Positions 35,985 through 47,693 of a stretch of 64,000 nucleotides of DNA are shown piece by piece (the stretch's first letter is position 1; each line of letters starts with the position of its first letter). Location of the stretch: contig NC_052618.1 in the NCBI RefSeq assembly GCF_016545825.1, positions 40,246,196 through 40,310,195 of the forward strand, written 5' to 3'. The notes under the pieces are model-generated. The model had not been told where the DNA came from, did no database searches, and worked only from the letters and a program-made list of their open reading frames with translations. The position numbers were made by a program, and so were the translations under genes. The DNA comes from Eucalyptus grandis. Lineage: Eukaryota; Streptophyta; Magnoliopsida; Myrtales; Myrtaceae.

Positions 35985-36799
35985 AGAGGGACGAATATGG
36001 CCAGTCTTGTACATGTGTGCTTGAATCACTATTTATGGGGTACCCTCTAGTAGGCCGTTAGGTAATGCTTGAGAGGTGGTGATCTTCGAATGATAAGTGT
36101 ATGAGATGGCTCAACAAGTGAATTTGAACCGTCTATGGAAATCAATGTATGTCTAGCCTTTTAGATAGCGTTGCACTGTTCTCACCTTTAATGAGGTGAT
36201 TTTAAAGTAGTCTTGTCATGTGCTATAAGTCGAATTGCTTCGACATTGAAATCATGTTTCAATGGGTCTTCCCATCCGGTTGTGCTATTTAACCCATCGG
36301 CATTGATAGATCAAGTGTCACGAGTCAACTGTTCAACTAGAAACACCTCTAACACTTGATAGGCTACTTGATAGGTTGAGAATATATGGCTTTCGCATAT
36401 TTCCCCTTTTTGCCATGGGGACAGATGCGAAACACATAGAACAACACAATATGTCACCAATTTGACCATCAGAATTAACGACCAACATCTCAATTGACAA
36501 ATATTGAGGTAGCCGACACCCATCGCATCAACTTATGTTTTACTACAAGATATGTGCTAAGCATGCAAAGGAAGTTACATCGCCAATTACTCTAGGCTAT
36601 TGGATTAGCTAGCGCAATCTCCCGTCAATCACAACATAACTAAAAGCGATTGTGACTTTTAGTTTGTTCATCAATCAGGGCCAACTTCTAGCAAACCTCG
36701 AAGCGTCAATTTTCATATACCCTAATCTATATCATTCATTTCTCACCACTGAAGGTTTGGATTCTCTCTCTTCCTTTATCACTATTCATGATGTTCAAC

Positions 36800-37449
36800 T
36801 TACTTTCTCAACCCAAAAAAAAAAGGGTGACACTATTTTGACTCCATATACGACTAAATCTGCTCCATTTTCACTAAAAAGACATAATTGCCCTTGATCA
36901 TTTTATTGCAATTTGTAGTGATGGCCCCCGTTTCTTCTTATATTTGTTTATTTTTTTATTTCTATTTAAGATTTAGTTGCTATAATTAAGTATTTCACAT
37001 GTTTTATTTGTGCATATTGTAGGTACCCCATGTATGTTAAAGGCACTATGTTTCTCATACCTAAAAAAAAAAAAGGGCACTATGTTTTCTTTTTTATTTT
37101 TAGATTTTACTTCCATAAAAATAATTTTTGTCGAAAAGAGAAATTTCCAAGAACTCTCTTAATTTATGACATCAAAGACTTTATCTTTGTTCGTTACTAT
37201 TGCCAAAATATTTTTACACAAAGCATGTAGAATGTTATAGGAGTATCAATGAATATACTAAAATAATCAACATTAAAAAGTAATGCATAATGAAATATTT
37301 TGCTATTTTTACGTAAACATTTTATGAAATATATCGATATTTGTCAATCTAATATGATGAGTTTTCATTGGAATTTTTAAAAAATTATTATAAGTAATGT
37401 TTTGATTTAATTAAATATTTGTCTTTTGAAGTTTTACATCGGAAAATGT

Positions 37450-37492
<43 letters not shown>

Positions 37493-37980
37493 TTGGCATC
37501 CTATCATTCCATTATATGTATATGTGTATAAAAGACAACTAATAAAAAAGTGTCTATGGTAATATGCACAACAAGTGAAAGTTTATAAACAAGTAATTGT
37601 GTCATAAAAAATATATGTCAAAATTTTTCTAAATAGTTGATCCATTAATTTGCTGGACAACGTAGACAAAAAAATTAGATTCTTTGTAAATTCTTCTTTT
37701 CAACAAAAATAATTCCTACTGAAGTAAACTCTGAACATTAAAAAGAGAATGTAACCTCCAAAAATAAACAAAACCAAAAAAAGAACATATGAAAATTACA
37801 TCCTACATAGAAAAAGAAAACTAAAATATAAGGAAAGTAAATTAATTTATGATTACTACTTTAGATGAAAATTAAATGATTGAGGGTGATTTTGTTTTTT
37901 TTTTTTTTTGGTAAAAATTGAGTGAATTTAGTCATATAAAGGATGAAAATAGCACGATCTGAAAAAAAAAAAAAAAAAAG
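36800..37980. other. AT-rich insertion inside copy D
   Basis: This stretch is absent from copies A and B, where TATTCATG is followed within ~100 bp by the CTCTCCTT landmark. It contains an (AT)n run at 37455-37485 and poly-A/poly-T tracts. No ends, genes or domains are recognised. Confidence 0.45.
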
Positions 37981-38400
37981 GATAAACCAACCTCGGTTAG
38001 CAAAACCAAATCCCTTTTCCCTCTCCTTCGAAGCTCCCACTTTGATCAAATGGTTGGATCAAGTTCTCAGCCTAACATTGTGGTTCCTAATGGTCAGTCT
38101 TCAACTCCTCGACTTAAGCCCACTGAGCCGCCTTCCTTCGCGCGGTCTAGTTACAATGCACCAAATCTAGGCGAGGGTTGTGGCCATCACAGATTCACAG
38201 CAAACCTACAATTGCAAATCTAGCGAGGGGATCCTCGCCAAAGGGTTAGCCATTGGAGGTGACTGGCGAGGGACTGAGGTTCCTGCAAAACACTGGCCAG
38301 GCCGACAATTGGCTGCAACTCCCTTGTTGACCTCTCTCTTTATCTCACATGCGAATACACACATTCGCAAGCCACCCTGCCTAGATATGGGTAACCCTTG

Positions 38401-38914
38401 TTCGACTGTGGGCGAAATTTAGCGCGCAGGGAGAAAGACAAAGATGAAGATGGAGACGAACATGACGGCAACCTGAGCATCACTGTTAAACCCTTTGTTA
38501 GGTCTAGTATGTGCACTTGTGGATAATTAGTAGCGGTGCCGTGGCATTGCCAAGCCACGGGTGAGCTGTGGCTTGGCACTCGTGTGATCCTTGTTCGTGG
38601 CTTGGCAATGCCGTCAGTGCCGTCACCCCTGCGGCCCCCATTGCCCAAGTCCGCATGTCCCTCTGCTCCGGCGCCCAGCAGCTCTCGCCGGTCACTGCTG
38701 ATCCGCCCGCGACGCCGCTGCCGCCCCTGTTCTGTCCGCGAGCAGCCCTTCTCCCGCTACAGCCCTTGCGAATCCGGTGTAGCTTGCCCGTTGCTGGTCC
38801 GCCTGCTGCCGTCCTTCACCGAAGCTCCGAACGCCGGCAGCTCCACCACCCTTGGCTACGCATCATCACGGCCATCTATCCTTGAGTCGCCAAGCCTTGT
38901 TTGGAAGAAAAGAA
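38401..38914. other. Unassigned insert with a GC-rich island
   Basis: It has an inverted motif GGCATTGCCAAGCCACG / CGTGGCTTGGCAATGCC (~38552 and ~38595). It is followed by a CCGC-rich stretch (38640-38870) that reads open in several frames by composition. It probably belongs to a transposon; I assign no coding function. Confidence 0.35.
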
Positions 38915-40088
38915 AAGAAAAAATCAAATTAGGTAGTTTATTTATTTATTTTACTTTATTTTATTTTTTTGCTTTGATCCTTTGTTTGCAATAGTCACCA
39001 ATGTATGATTGAAATTCCAGACATGAAGTAGCCTCTCTGATTTTCGTGTTTGAAATTCGACTTGCAATCACCTCGAAAATCACCAATCGATCGAGATTCG
39101 ATTCATGGTTTATTTAAAATTGACTAATCCAATTCCATGCGCAGGATATGATTCATCAATTTATGGATATGGTCTTATTTTGTTGGATGTGTGCTGTCGT
39201 GTTATTTGAATTAACTTTGTTTTCATAAAAAAAAAATCCAAAAAAATTTGAGTTAGATTAGGTTCTTTTATTGTTTTTTAGGATTATCTTGCATATTTAG
39301 AATATGAATTTTATTTCATATTAAAAAAAAAAGCCCACAAAAAAAAAAAAAAAACATTAACCTAGCATGTTGGTTTTTTTTTTTAATTTGAATTGCACAT
39401 TTAATTTCGAATTTCATAAAAGAAAAAGAAAAATTAGAATTATGATATTCTTTGCATGTCATATATAATTAGGTTCATGAAATGCATGTCATTTGATGAA
39501 ATTGTTGCTAGATCCATTTAGTTAGAAATTGCCCGTCGATTAGGTTATTTAATAAATGTCGCGTGACATAAAGATTCCGAGTGTAATAAAGAAAATCTTG
39601 AAAAAGATTGAGCGATTGTGTGTTAATTAGAAATTATATATAGAATTATTGATGTGAATTCTAATATAATATTACAGATGCTTTCATTGCCATAAGTCTT
39701 GCAATTTATTTATTATTTTATTTAGATGTTAAATTGGTGGAGTATGCACCCACATAGTCAACTTATATGTTAGGAAAACAAATGTTGCTTGCAAAGCATT
39801 TTTTTGTTTTCAAAATAAAAGATGAAGGTACTGAAAAGGGTGTTAGAGAAAATTCATAAATCTCTAGTTCATAGAAATAAAGTAAATCTCCCGTTACTTT
39901 ACTTGAGTTTCTAATTGACCCGCCAAAAATAGATTAGTAACGACTCATAATTGAAAAATCATTTGCATATTACAATCCTGAACCTAAGTCGTGAATTAGT
40001 ATGGGTTTGGGAGAGCCCAAGTTAAGTTTAAGTTTAACAATTCATTAGCCAAAGCCTAGGTAGTACACTCAGAATTTTGGTCGCAACA
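38915..40088 (+). mobile_element. LTR remnant related to the Tat/Ogre-like LTR at 56153-58000
   Basis: The 3' half matches the 56-58 kb LTR: the GTGCACCC/ATGCACCCACAT region, AAAATAAAAG.TGAAGGTAC.GAAA, CTCTAGTTC..A.ATAAAGTA, ACTTTACTTG.GTTTCTAA and the terminal GGTCGCAACA (ends 40088). No primer site or internal region follows, so it is a solo LTR or a fragment. The 5' end is uncertain because similarity fades before ~39500. Confidence 0.55.
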
Positions 40089-40309
40089 ATTGCAAAAAGG
40101 GAAAAATTCAAAGATCCAACTATATGAAAAGGAAAATCAAAGGGCCACATTGAACAAAGCGAAAAAAATTTATTATTCTCGGAAAAGGTAAAAAAGTAAA
40201 TGAACAGATGATGAGTGAATTTTCAAGCACATTTATATGTCCTCTTTGGGACACTTACCAAATAGAGACGATCCTGGGATAAGGTTAGCACCAAAATGGT
40301 AGAAAATCC

Positions 40310-40776
40310 GTATCCATCTTATCATGTTCTCTTCTTCAGTTAGCTACAGCAATGCCAAGCATGGCAAATTTGGCAATGCTATCCAGTCAAGCGAAACTCT
40401 CCCATTTTTATATAGTTTTGAAATTTTAACTGAGTGGTCGCCGTCTCCGTGGATCCTCCAATGTCACCGTCGCGGTCGGAATCCGAAACCGAGGATCGCA
40501 GCATCGGGCTGCCGCGGCAAGACACTGAACTGAAGCAAGAGAAATTTACAAAAGATGAATCAAAAAGTGGTCAGAAATCAGACCAGAACAGAAACATCAT
40601 CGAAGCTTCGAAAGATAAACGACGAAGAGCCGCGCGTTTCCTGTCATTTCTTTTTGATTCCTCCTTCCCACCCTCCCTCCCTCCTTATAAATACCCCTCT
40701 GAACCCAAACGTCCTCCTACACCACCAAGAAAAACCTCAGACGTCAAGCCAATCTCTCTCTCTCTCTCTCTACGCA
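40310..40776 (+). promoter_or_regulatory. Promoter and 5' UTR of HMGR copy 3
   Basis: Aligns with 8721-9231 of copy 1, including GCATGGCAAATTTGGCAATG, GAATTTTAACTGAG and a CT-rich leader. It has a single copy of the block that is duplicated in copy 1. Confidence 0.6.
40686..40693 (+). promoter_or_regulatory. TATA box of HMGR copy 3
   Basis: TATAAATA lies 91 bp upstream of the ATG, in the position equivalent to the TATA box of copy 1. Confidence 0.7.
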
Positions 40777-42827
40777 ATGGACGTTCGCCGGCGACCATCC
40801 AAGCCCGTTGCGGCCGTGGACTCCCCAAACCCAAACCCAAACGCTCACCTTCGCCGCTCAAGCACTACGTCGACGAAGACACGTCGCTCAAAGTCTCGCC
40901 CTCCCTCTACCTTCTCAACGCCTCCGTCATCTGCGCCTTCTTCACCCTCCTCTGCTACCTCCTCTCCCGCTGGCACGACAAGATGCGCTCCTCCTCCCCT
41001 TCCATGTCCTCTCTACCCTCGAGCTTGCTGCCCTCGTCGCCTTCGCCGCCTCCTTCGTCTACCTCCTCATCTTCTTCGGGGTCGAGTTCTTCCGATCCCT
41101 CCTCCTTCGGCCCTCCTCCGACCTCTGGGCCGACGACTGCGAGGACGAGAAGGCGGTCTCGGCCGTTGCCGAGGGGTTTTTGCAGAAGGCCCCCTGCGGC
41201 CAGGCCCTTGATGGCGAGACCCCTAAGTTGGATTTCGACCCTGTTAAGCCCGCTGCTCCCAAGGCAAAGCCGGTTGAGACCGAGAAATGGGATGAGCAAA
41301 TCGATCTGAGTGAAGAGGACGAGGAGGTGATCGCCTCGGTGGTGGCGGGGACAACTCCGTCGTACTCGCTGGAGTCAAAGCTTGGGGACTGCAGGAGGGC
41401 TGCCGCAGTCCGCCGTGAGGCACTGCAGAGGATGACTGGGAAGTCGCTTGCTGGATTGCCACTGGAAGGGTTCGACTATGAGTCGATCCTCGGGCAGTGC
41501 TGCGAGATGCCGGTTGGGTACGTGCAGATTCCTGTGGGGATCGCAGGGCCACTGGAGCTTGACGGGCGGGAGTACTCGGTGCCGATGGCCACGACTGAAG
41601 GGTGCCTGGTCGCAAGCACCAACCGGGGCTGTAAGGCCATCGCGATGTCTGGTGGCGCAAACAGCATCCTCCTGATGGATGGAATGACGAGGGCGCCCGT
41701 TGTGCGCTTCGGGTCGGTGAAGAGGGCTGCAGAGCTGAAATTTTACCTGGAGAGCCCTGCAAATTTCGAAGCCCTGTCCTCTGTATTCAACAGGTTGGTC
41801 TCGGTCTTGATTAGTCCTGATTAGTAATTCAATCCTGGAATTGCAAAATTTGCTCTTTACAATCTATAGTTGGCTTGGTGTTTCTGCTATGTACAATTGG
41901 GATATTCAATTCGATTTGTTTGTTGCAGTTCTAGCCAATTCGCCCGGCTTCAGAGCATCAAGTGCGCAATCGCTGGCAAAAACCTCTACCTAAGGTTCTC
42001 TTGCAGCACCGGTGACGCAATGGGGATGAACATGGTCTCGAAGGGAGTCCAGAACATCATGGATTTCCTGCAGAAGGACTTCCCCGACATGGACGTGATG
42101 GGGATTTCCAGCAACTTTGCTCGGACAAGAAGCCCGCAGCCGTGAACTGGATTGAGGGGAGGGGAAAATCGGTCGTGTGTGAAGCCGTGATCAAGCGCGA
42201 TGTGGTGAGGAAGGTACTCAAGACCAGTGTGGAGGCGCTGGTCGAGCTCAACATGCTCAAGAACCTGACTGGCTCCGCAATGGCTGGAGCCCTTGAGGGT
42301 TCAATGCCCATGCCAGCAACATCGTCACGGCGATCTACATTGCCACGGGCCAAGACCCAGCCCAGAACGTGGAAAGCTCTCATTGCATTACCATGATGGA
42401 AGCTGTCAAAGACGGCAAGGACCTCCATGTCTCCGTCACGATGCCGTCGATTGAGGTAAATTCGCTTTTCCTAGATTCTGACAGTACAAAATGATTAGTT
42501 CAAGAATTCGCAATCTGGGAATTCTTAGTTGATGGACGTAGAATTTGTGTCTGACATGAAAAAAATTGCCTTCTTTCGTTTCAGGTGGGAACAGTTGGAG
42601 GTGGGACTCAGCTCGCCTCGCAATCAGCGTGCCTGAATCTGCTCGGAGTGAAGGGGGCCAACAGAGAAGCGCCGGGGTTGAACTCGAGGCTCTTGGCCAC
42701 CGTTGTGGCTGGCTCGGTCCTCGCAGGAGAGCTCTCTCTGATGTCAGCTCTCGCGGCCGGCCAGCTCGTCAAGAGCCACATGAAGTACAACAGGTCCAAC
42801 AAGGATGCCTCCAAGGTCTCTTCCTGA
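40777..42827 (+). pseudogene. HMGR: HMGR copy 3, full length but frameshifted (or mis-assembled gene)
   Basis: Same gene plan as copy 1: exons 40777-41793, 41929-42455 and 42585-42827 with intact splice sites, TATA box and strong start context (GCAATGGAC). The residues on either side of every break match copy 1 closely, including [31 protein letters not shown] and the C-terminal His. Four one-base losses relative to copy 1 break the frame: in the C run at 40823-40826, in CCCCTT at 40996-41001, in the T run at 42116-42118 (the SNFCSDKK region), and near 42294-42296 (the ALGGFN region). Each lies in or beside a homopolymer, so base-calling error is a serious alternative to true decay. Ser is kept after NR in the tail (42795 region). 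As written it cannot encode HMGR. Confidence 0.85.
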
Positions 42828-43140
42828 ACCATGATTGAACTTGCCCTCTCCGCTTCATAAAGGGCTCTCGCATTGCCACGAAAACGAGGAATGAACAAAA
42901 ATGAAAGGCAAAGGAAAGAAATTGGCCACAGTTCGCCATTGTAGTTGAAAGAGAGGAATGTACTTGTATAGTTTGACGCATTCTGTTAACTTTTTTTCGG
43001 CCCTTTGCGAATTCGAGTCAATGTTGAGGGCTCTGCATGTTGCGCACACTTGTTGAGATGGAAGTTCAATACAAATTCTTTGCTTGATATTGTAGATTGC
43101 ATTTCTTAGACGCATCAACCTACAGCACATTGATCTGTTA
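42828..43140. repeat. 3' flank of HMGR copy 3
   Basis: Aligns with the 3' UTRs of copies 1 and 2 (CCATGATTGAACTTGCCCT, GGCTCTGCATGTTG). It then jumps to sequence like the start of segment B/D (GATATTGTAGATTGCATTTC...CAGCACATT). The remainder of a fourth unit is not seen. Confidence 0.6.
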
Positions 43141-43206
43141 ATGATGGGTGATAATGAATTAGGAATGAGTCTTCTTTGTTAATACCAGTACATTGAGTCA
43201 AAGCTT

Positions 43207-43468
43207 AAGAGATAATGACATAAATAGTCCATGAACTTTAGCCTAATGTGAAATGTGATCCTTAAACTTTTAATTTATTCATATAGTTTAGAGACTAAAT
43301 TGAACATATATCAAAAATTCATGGACCACATTAAACAAATTAAAAGTTCAAGAACCACACTGCACATTGGGCTTCAGTTCATGAACCATATTAAACAAAT
43401 CAAAAGTTAAAAAATCATATTACACATGTAACTAAAATTCAGAGACCATTCATGTCATTATCTCATTA
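43207..43468. mobile_element. Small foldback MITE
   Basis: GAGATAATGACATAAATAGT at the left end and the reverse complement of the right end (GAGATAATGACATGAATGGT) begin inverted repeats that extend over ~100 bp of the 262-bp unit. The interior repeats AAACAAATTAAAAGTT-type blocks. No clear target duplication was found. Confidence 0.65.
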
Positions 43469-44076
43469 ATTTACAATAATCATTCCCTAGCTTTTGGTGC
43501 AACTACATCTTGCTTTTCCTACGATCATGATATTTTGCCGTTTCAAAACCGAGAAGAAAAACAATCATGTACTTATACCAAGGATAAAAAGGGCGTCGCT
43601 TCTCCAATGTCCTAAAAAAAGGACGTGCTATTACTCGAAGGACAAAAATGGCTGCCATTATTTTTTTCCATCTAAATGATCCTGCATGGCAGCTTAAGTG
43701 GTTAACGAGAGTGACATGGCACGGCGACGTTCCCTCCATACGCACTGTGATCACAACCGTACCTGACCTCAAATCTAAGGTCGGCCTCGGCCACAGCCTC
43801 AATCTAGTTCAAATCGAGGAGGCCCGACAGCCTCAGATCTAAATAAGATTGGGTGAGGCCATGGGACCTGAAATCTAAACCAATTTGCACAGGGGTGACC
43901 AACTCCTCATTTGGACATCTCTCACATGATATTCCTTTCATTAGCAGATTTCTTACACAAATTTTCTCACGCTACTCCCACTAATCTATCGTCCTTCTCA
44001 CGTCCCTCATGCTTACCTCGGTATTAGGGAGATCACTTGCATGCCTTCATGGAATGGAGAAATGTTGGGTCATAAC
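43469..44076. other. Intergenic, nothing recognised
   Basis: Short open frames on both strands at 43494-43842 overlap each other and carry no motif. Confidence 0.4.
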
Positions 44077-44899
44077 TAGAGATGTGCATGGTCCCGGTGG
44101 GTGGTTCCCACCCTAGAACAGGGAACCGCCCACTAAAGACCGGTTCTGAAAAATTGGAACCAAGAACCGTCCATTAGCTGCATAGATCCACCTGGGAACC
44201 CGACTGCTGGTCTGGTCCGATTCCCAGGTGGATCCATGGAACTGGTCTCACCAAAGAGCAATGAAATATTACCAATCTAGACTTGCACAACCTGAAGCTA
44301 GCAGCCAACATTAAGTCTAACTTGAACAATGATAAGGAGGAAAAAAAACGTTCTAGTATCTACATGTCGCTCCTTTCAGACCACTTTCCTCCTCTAAGTA
44401 CAACAACCCCTTGAAATCTCATGTTTCCCTCATGAAAAAATTCGGATTCAGCGTAGGCTTTTGAATTTTTCCACCACCACCTTGAGTGTAGCTTGCATCG
44501 ATGGGTTGAATCGAGAGTGAGTTTGAAAAAATCCACATCGAGTCAAGTTCGGCGGAAAAAATGTTTCTGCCTAACTTAGAGAACCGATGGGATGATCGAT
44601 GTTTGTTAGAATCTAAATTGAAGAAGCTGTTATGCTCGAGCTCAGTAAAATATTTTATATTTACTAATTTCAATTTTTTTAATATTAAAAATTAATATAT
44701 TATTATAATATAACGGTCCCGGTCAAATTGGTGGGGCGGGTGAGAGGATCCGCTCATGAAATTAGGAACCGGACCGGTATCCACTGGTTCTCATAAATTG
44801 GAACCGGGAACCAAACCGGTTCCCTTAAGAACCACGGTTCCAAGCAGGTCTAGTCCAGTTTTAGGCGCTTCAAACGGGTCCTTCCTTTGCACACCCCTA
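44077..44899 (+). mobile_element. Non-autonomous hAT-like element (family 1, copy b)
   Basis: The 823-bp element is flanked by a perfect 8-bp duplication, GTCATAAC, at 44069-44076 and 44900-44907. Its ends are TAGAGATGTGCATGG and (read inward) TAGGGGTGTGCAAAGG. Its left 180 bp match the element at 1581-2262 in inverted orientation (GTGGGTGGTTCCCA, GGTGGATCCATGGAAC). No transposase is present. Confidence 0.85.
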
Positions 44900-44907
44900 G
44901 TCATAAC

Positions 44908-46031
44908 ATTTTCCCCCACTTGATTTCTGCAGTGCCCTTCTTGTGGTATATTTTACCACTTCCTTGAATTCCCCTAGCCGCCTCCGTAAAGGTATTATAT
45001 ATATGAATGGTCAATGCTTGCCCAGTAAAATGTGTCATTCACTATTGCTCCCGTGCCTCTCCATGGGCTTTTTTCTTTATGGCCTAAGCTAGCCAACTAG
45101 AATACGTCTTCCGTCTCTTTGACAGCTCGCGCTCGAAACGTGACATCCAAACATACAATTCGACAATCCTGATTCGATACCATTTGTCAAAGCTAAGGCT
45201 TATTGGCCTCAATCCTAGGAGCGAGTGGTACCTGAGAGCAGATTCACAAGGCCAGTCCTCCTTTTTTATATTCTTCCCACGACTTGTATCGTCGAATTTC
45301 TCATTATGCCCGAACGCACCACATTTCCTCTAAATCGGGCATCCCGTGTCATTAGTGGACCATTTACCTTGATTTAATGCAACAACACCCAATCAAGTTA
45401 AGCACGAGTGACCAACACGCCTTCGAACATCTCCTACATGATAGAGCATCACATGGGACAAGCTCCCGCCCCGCCTATGCCCTCTCTCTCTCTCTCTCTC
45501 TCTCAGTGAGTTTAATAACTATTCACTCTTTTGGATCCGGTTTCTTCCGGGGAAGGTCGCAATTAGGTGGGCGTGTTTCACGAAGAGTATGCAACTTGAA
45601 TTTGGTTTCTTTCGTCATGGTGCCAATCAATCTATGTCGTTTTATCCGGCGTCAAGCACTCGTTTCTGAGTCCACGTCGACAGCTTGAACTTTACGGGCG
45701 AGTTCGAAAATGAACCACTCGAACGCTTTGCAACCGGATGGGATAAATAATCGTACGAGGGTCACGCGATTCTTTCTCTTTGGTCGTATTTGGCTACTGC
45801 CTAAAGCAGTTCTCTTTTACATATGCTACCCTGGACATTTAATTTGGGTGCTCCTCCCTGATCTAAGTAGAATTCGGCCAATCAAGTCCCTTGGTCTTCG
45901 GTTCTGGCACATTATAGCCGGCATGCTCGTTAATGCCACGGCAGATGGCCAATTTGGCACCAATAGAACTCTATAGAGTTTAAGGACTTGGTAGCGCAAA
46001 ACAGAAGTTCAAGAATCGCGTCAAAAAAATA
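44908..46031. other. Intergenic, nothing recognised
   Basis: It contains a (CT)n run at 45481-45504. Open frames at 45377-45688 and 45710-45976 have no recognisable domain and no splice or promoter support. Confidence 0.4.
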
Positions 46032-46361
46032 TGTTAAATTATATCTCGAGTTTGAGCGTTTGTAAAATGCGATTCGCTGGACTTTTGAAGCTGCACAAAA
46101 GAGAAAATAAAGATAGAATTAAAAGAAAAAAAGAAAAGGAAAAGTTTCTTCCTTATCTTTGGAAGCCTGCATAAACCGAAGATGTCGTGGGGCCCAAAAT
46201 TCAAAGGAATTCGAAAGATGTTATCTTCGGAGGCCTGGAGAAGCCGAAGACGTTATCTTCGTGGGGCCCAAAAGTCAAGACGCTCACCCAACATATAAAA
46301 GGCTACGAAAGGAAAGAAAGTGGTTTTTTCTCTCTGCATGTCCGCGAGGTTTCTGGGCACA

Positions 46362-46418
<57 letters not shown>

Positions 46419-46810
46419 AGGAGGTGTGCGCGGCTGAAAACCCTTCAAAAGAAAAGGAGGAGCCGCACGTCGTCAAGTTGAAGCTCGTTCAAGAAAGAAG
46501 AACACAAAATCCGTACGTACGCAAATCAGGCATACATAGAGCATTGTATTTTGAGCTTGAACGCACAGTAATTTTGTGCCATGAGTCAATGTCTAAGTGA
46601 GTTGTTCATTTATAAACACTTTGATTTTGGATTAAATTTAGGTGTGAGAAATACTTGAGTGTTTGAGTGATTATAAATTTTGATTATTCGATTATAGTGG
46701 ATTATTTACTATTGGCTCTTCTCGTTTATTTCTGATACTCGGATCGAATCACGTAAATTTCTGGTGTCATTATTTTTCTCGTTTATTTCTCTAGTGATTT
46801 CGCATTAACA
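46032..46810 (+). mobile_element. Probable copia-type solo LTR
   Basis: The 779-bp unit starts TGTTAAATTATATCTCGAG and ends GATTTCGCATTAACA, giving a TGTTAA...TTAACA border. A TATA-like CATATAAAAGG lies at ~46293. The 3' part has the ATAGTGGATTATT and GATCGAATCACGTAAATTTC stretch typical of copia U5 regions. No internal region follows. The flanking target duplication is not evident, and a long (AT)n run interrupts it. Confidence 0.5.
46364..46414. repeat. (AT)n microsatellite
   Basis: About 25 AT units inside the probable solo LTR. It explains the run of alternating Tyr and Ile codons in open frames here. Confidence 0.95.
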
Positions 46811-47693
46811 TAAATTATCTCAACAAAATGAAATTCGAAGTTATAAGCGATCGCCATTGACCGGATCATATATCCCCATGGGATGTTATGGGAATGCTCT
46901 CACATGGAGAGGAGCTGACTTCGCGAGAGTTGATAATCTAGACAATAAGGCAGTAACGAATCCGGAAGGGATAACCGGCCGGACGACTGATATAAAAATA
47001 CCATTGCGTGGTGCTCTGAAAGCATTTCATAAAGGAAAGAAGACAAAAGGAAATGGTTAAACCAAAACCCAATTGACTAATGGCTACTTCCCTTATCAAC
47101 TCCGGCCATCCCGCCATCCCGCCATCCCGTGACCACATTCATCAGAGGTGAACTGCTTTGATATACCATTTCTATTTGCTTTCACACTGAGCAAATGAGA
47201 TTGGCATGAATCCCATCCAAACGAGAAAGAGAATGTGAAACCGACAACAAAGCTTTTGACATGCGAGTAGTATGCGACCCCCGACACAATCGATCGATAT
47301 GATATTGCGGGTCTCGTAGATCATCATCCGAAAATGCTCACCACATGGCAGCGGACACTCGGTCGTCCAATGTAGATGATGATCTCCACTGCTGATCAAC
47401 TCCATCTATATATTGTTGATCCTGAACAAGTCTTTAATTTTTTTTCTTCCTTCTCTCTTCAAGGATCAATGAGGGTGTAAACTAGACTAGTCAAATGGAA
47501 GGAGTTAGGCCGGGTCGAAAATAGTTCGATCCAAATTGATCCATTAACACATTTTGACTCACTTTCGTGCAATAAATCTAATGACCCATACCCAACACGT
47601 ATTTAATCTAATTGATATTGTTAAATCACTTCTATATTCAACTAAATCTAGGAAAACCCATACCTAAACTTAGGTGAAAGTAAGGAGCAAGCG
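46811..47693. other. Intergenic with a hAT-type fragment at its end
   Basis: Nothing is recognised until ~47480, where GAGGGTGTAAACTAGACTAG and GACCCATACCCAACAC resemble arms of hAT family 2 (34893-35761). The large LTR starts at 47694. GGGTTTAAGTGAGTT- and GACCCATAGAGTTGGG-type sequence at ~50815-50885 could be the other arm of the same split element. Confidence 0.35.

Larger units (their letters stand above)
32111..38400. repeat. Segmental duplication, copy D (upstream of HMGR copy 3)
   Basis: Landmarks shared with A-C: GTGCAAGTAACAAAATCC (~32142), TTTGGCGCCAGCTACAG (~32321), GAGAAAGAGAAGAGGCAG (~34765), the minus-strand-open block (~35780-35870), CCCTCTCCTTCGAAGCTCCC (~38020) and GACTTAAGCCCACTGAGC (~38110). 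Insertions interrupt it: 33310-34650 (unassigned, partly foldback-like), the hAT at 34893-35761, and AT-rich DNA at ~36800-37980. It carries no intact gene. Confidence 0.7.

Noticed and set aside
40434..41309. 291-codon frame as a separate protein upstream of HMGR copy 3
   Set aside because: Only its middle part matches HMGR (membrane region); the rest is promoter or out-of-frame sequence joined by the two exon 1 frameshifts.
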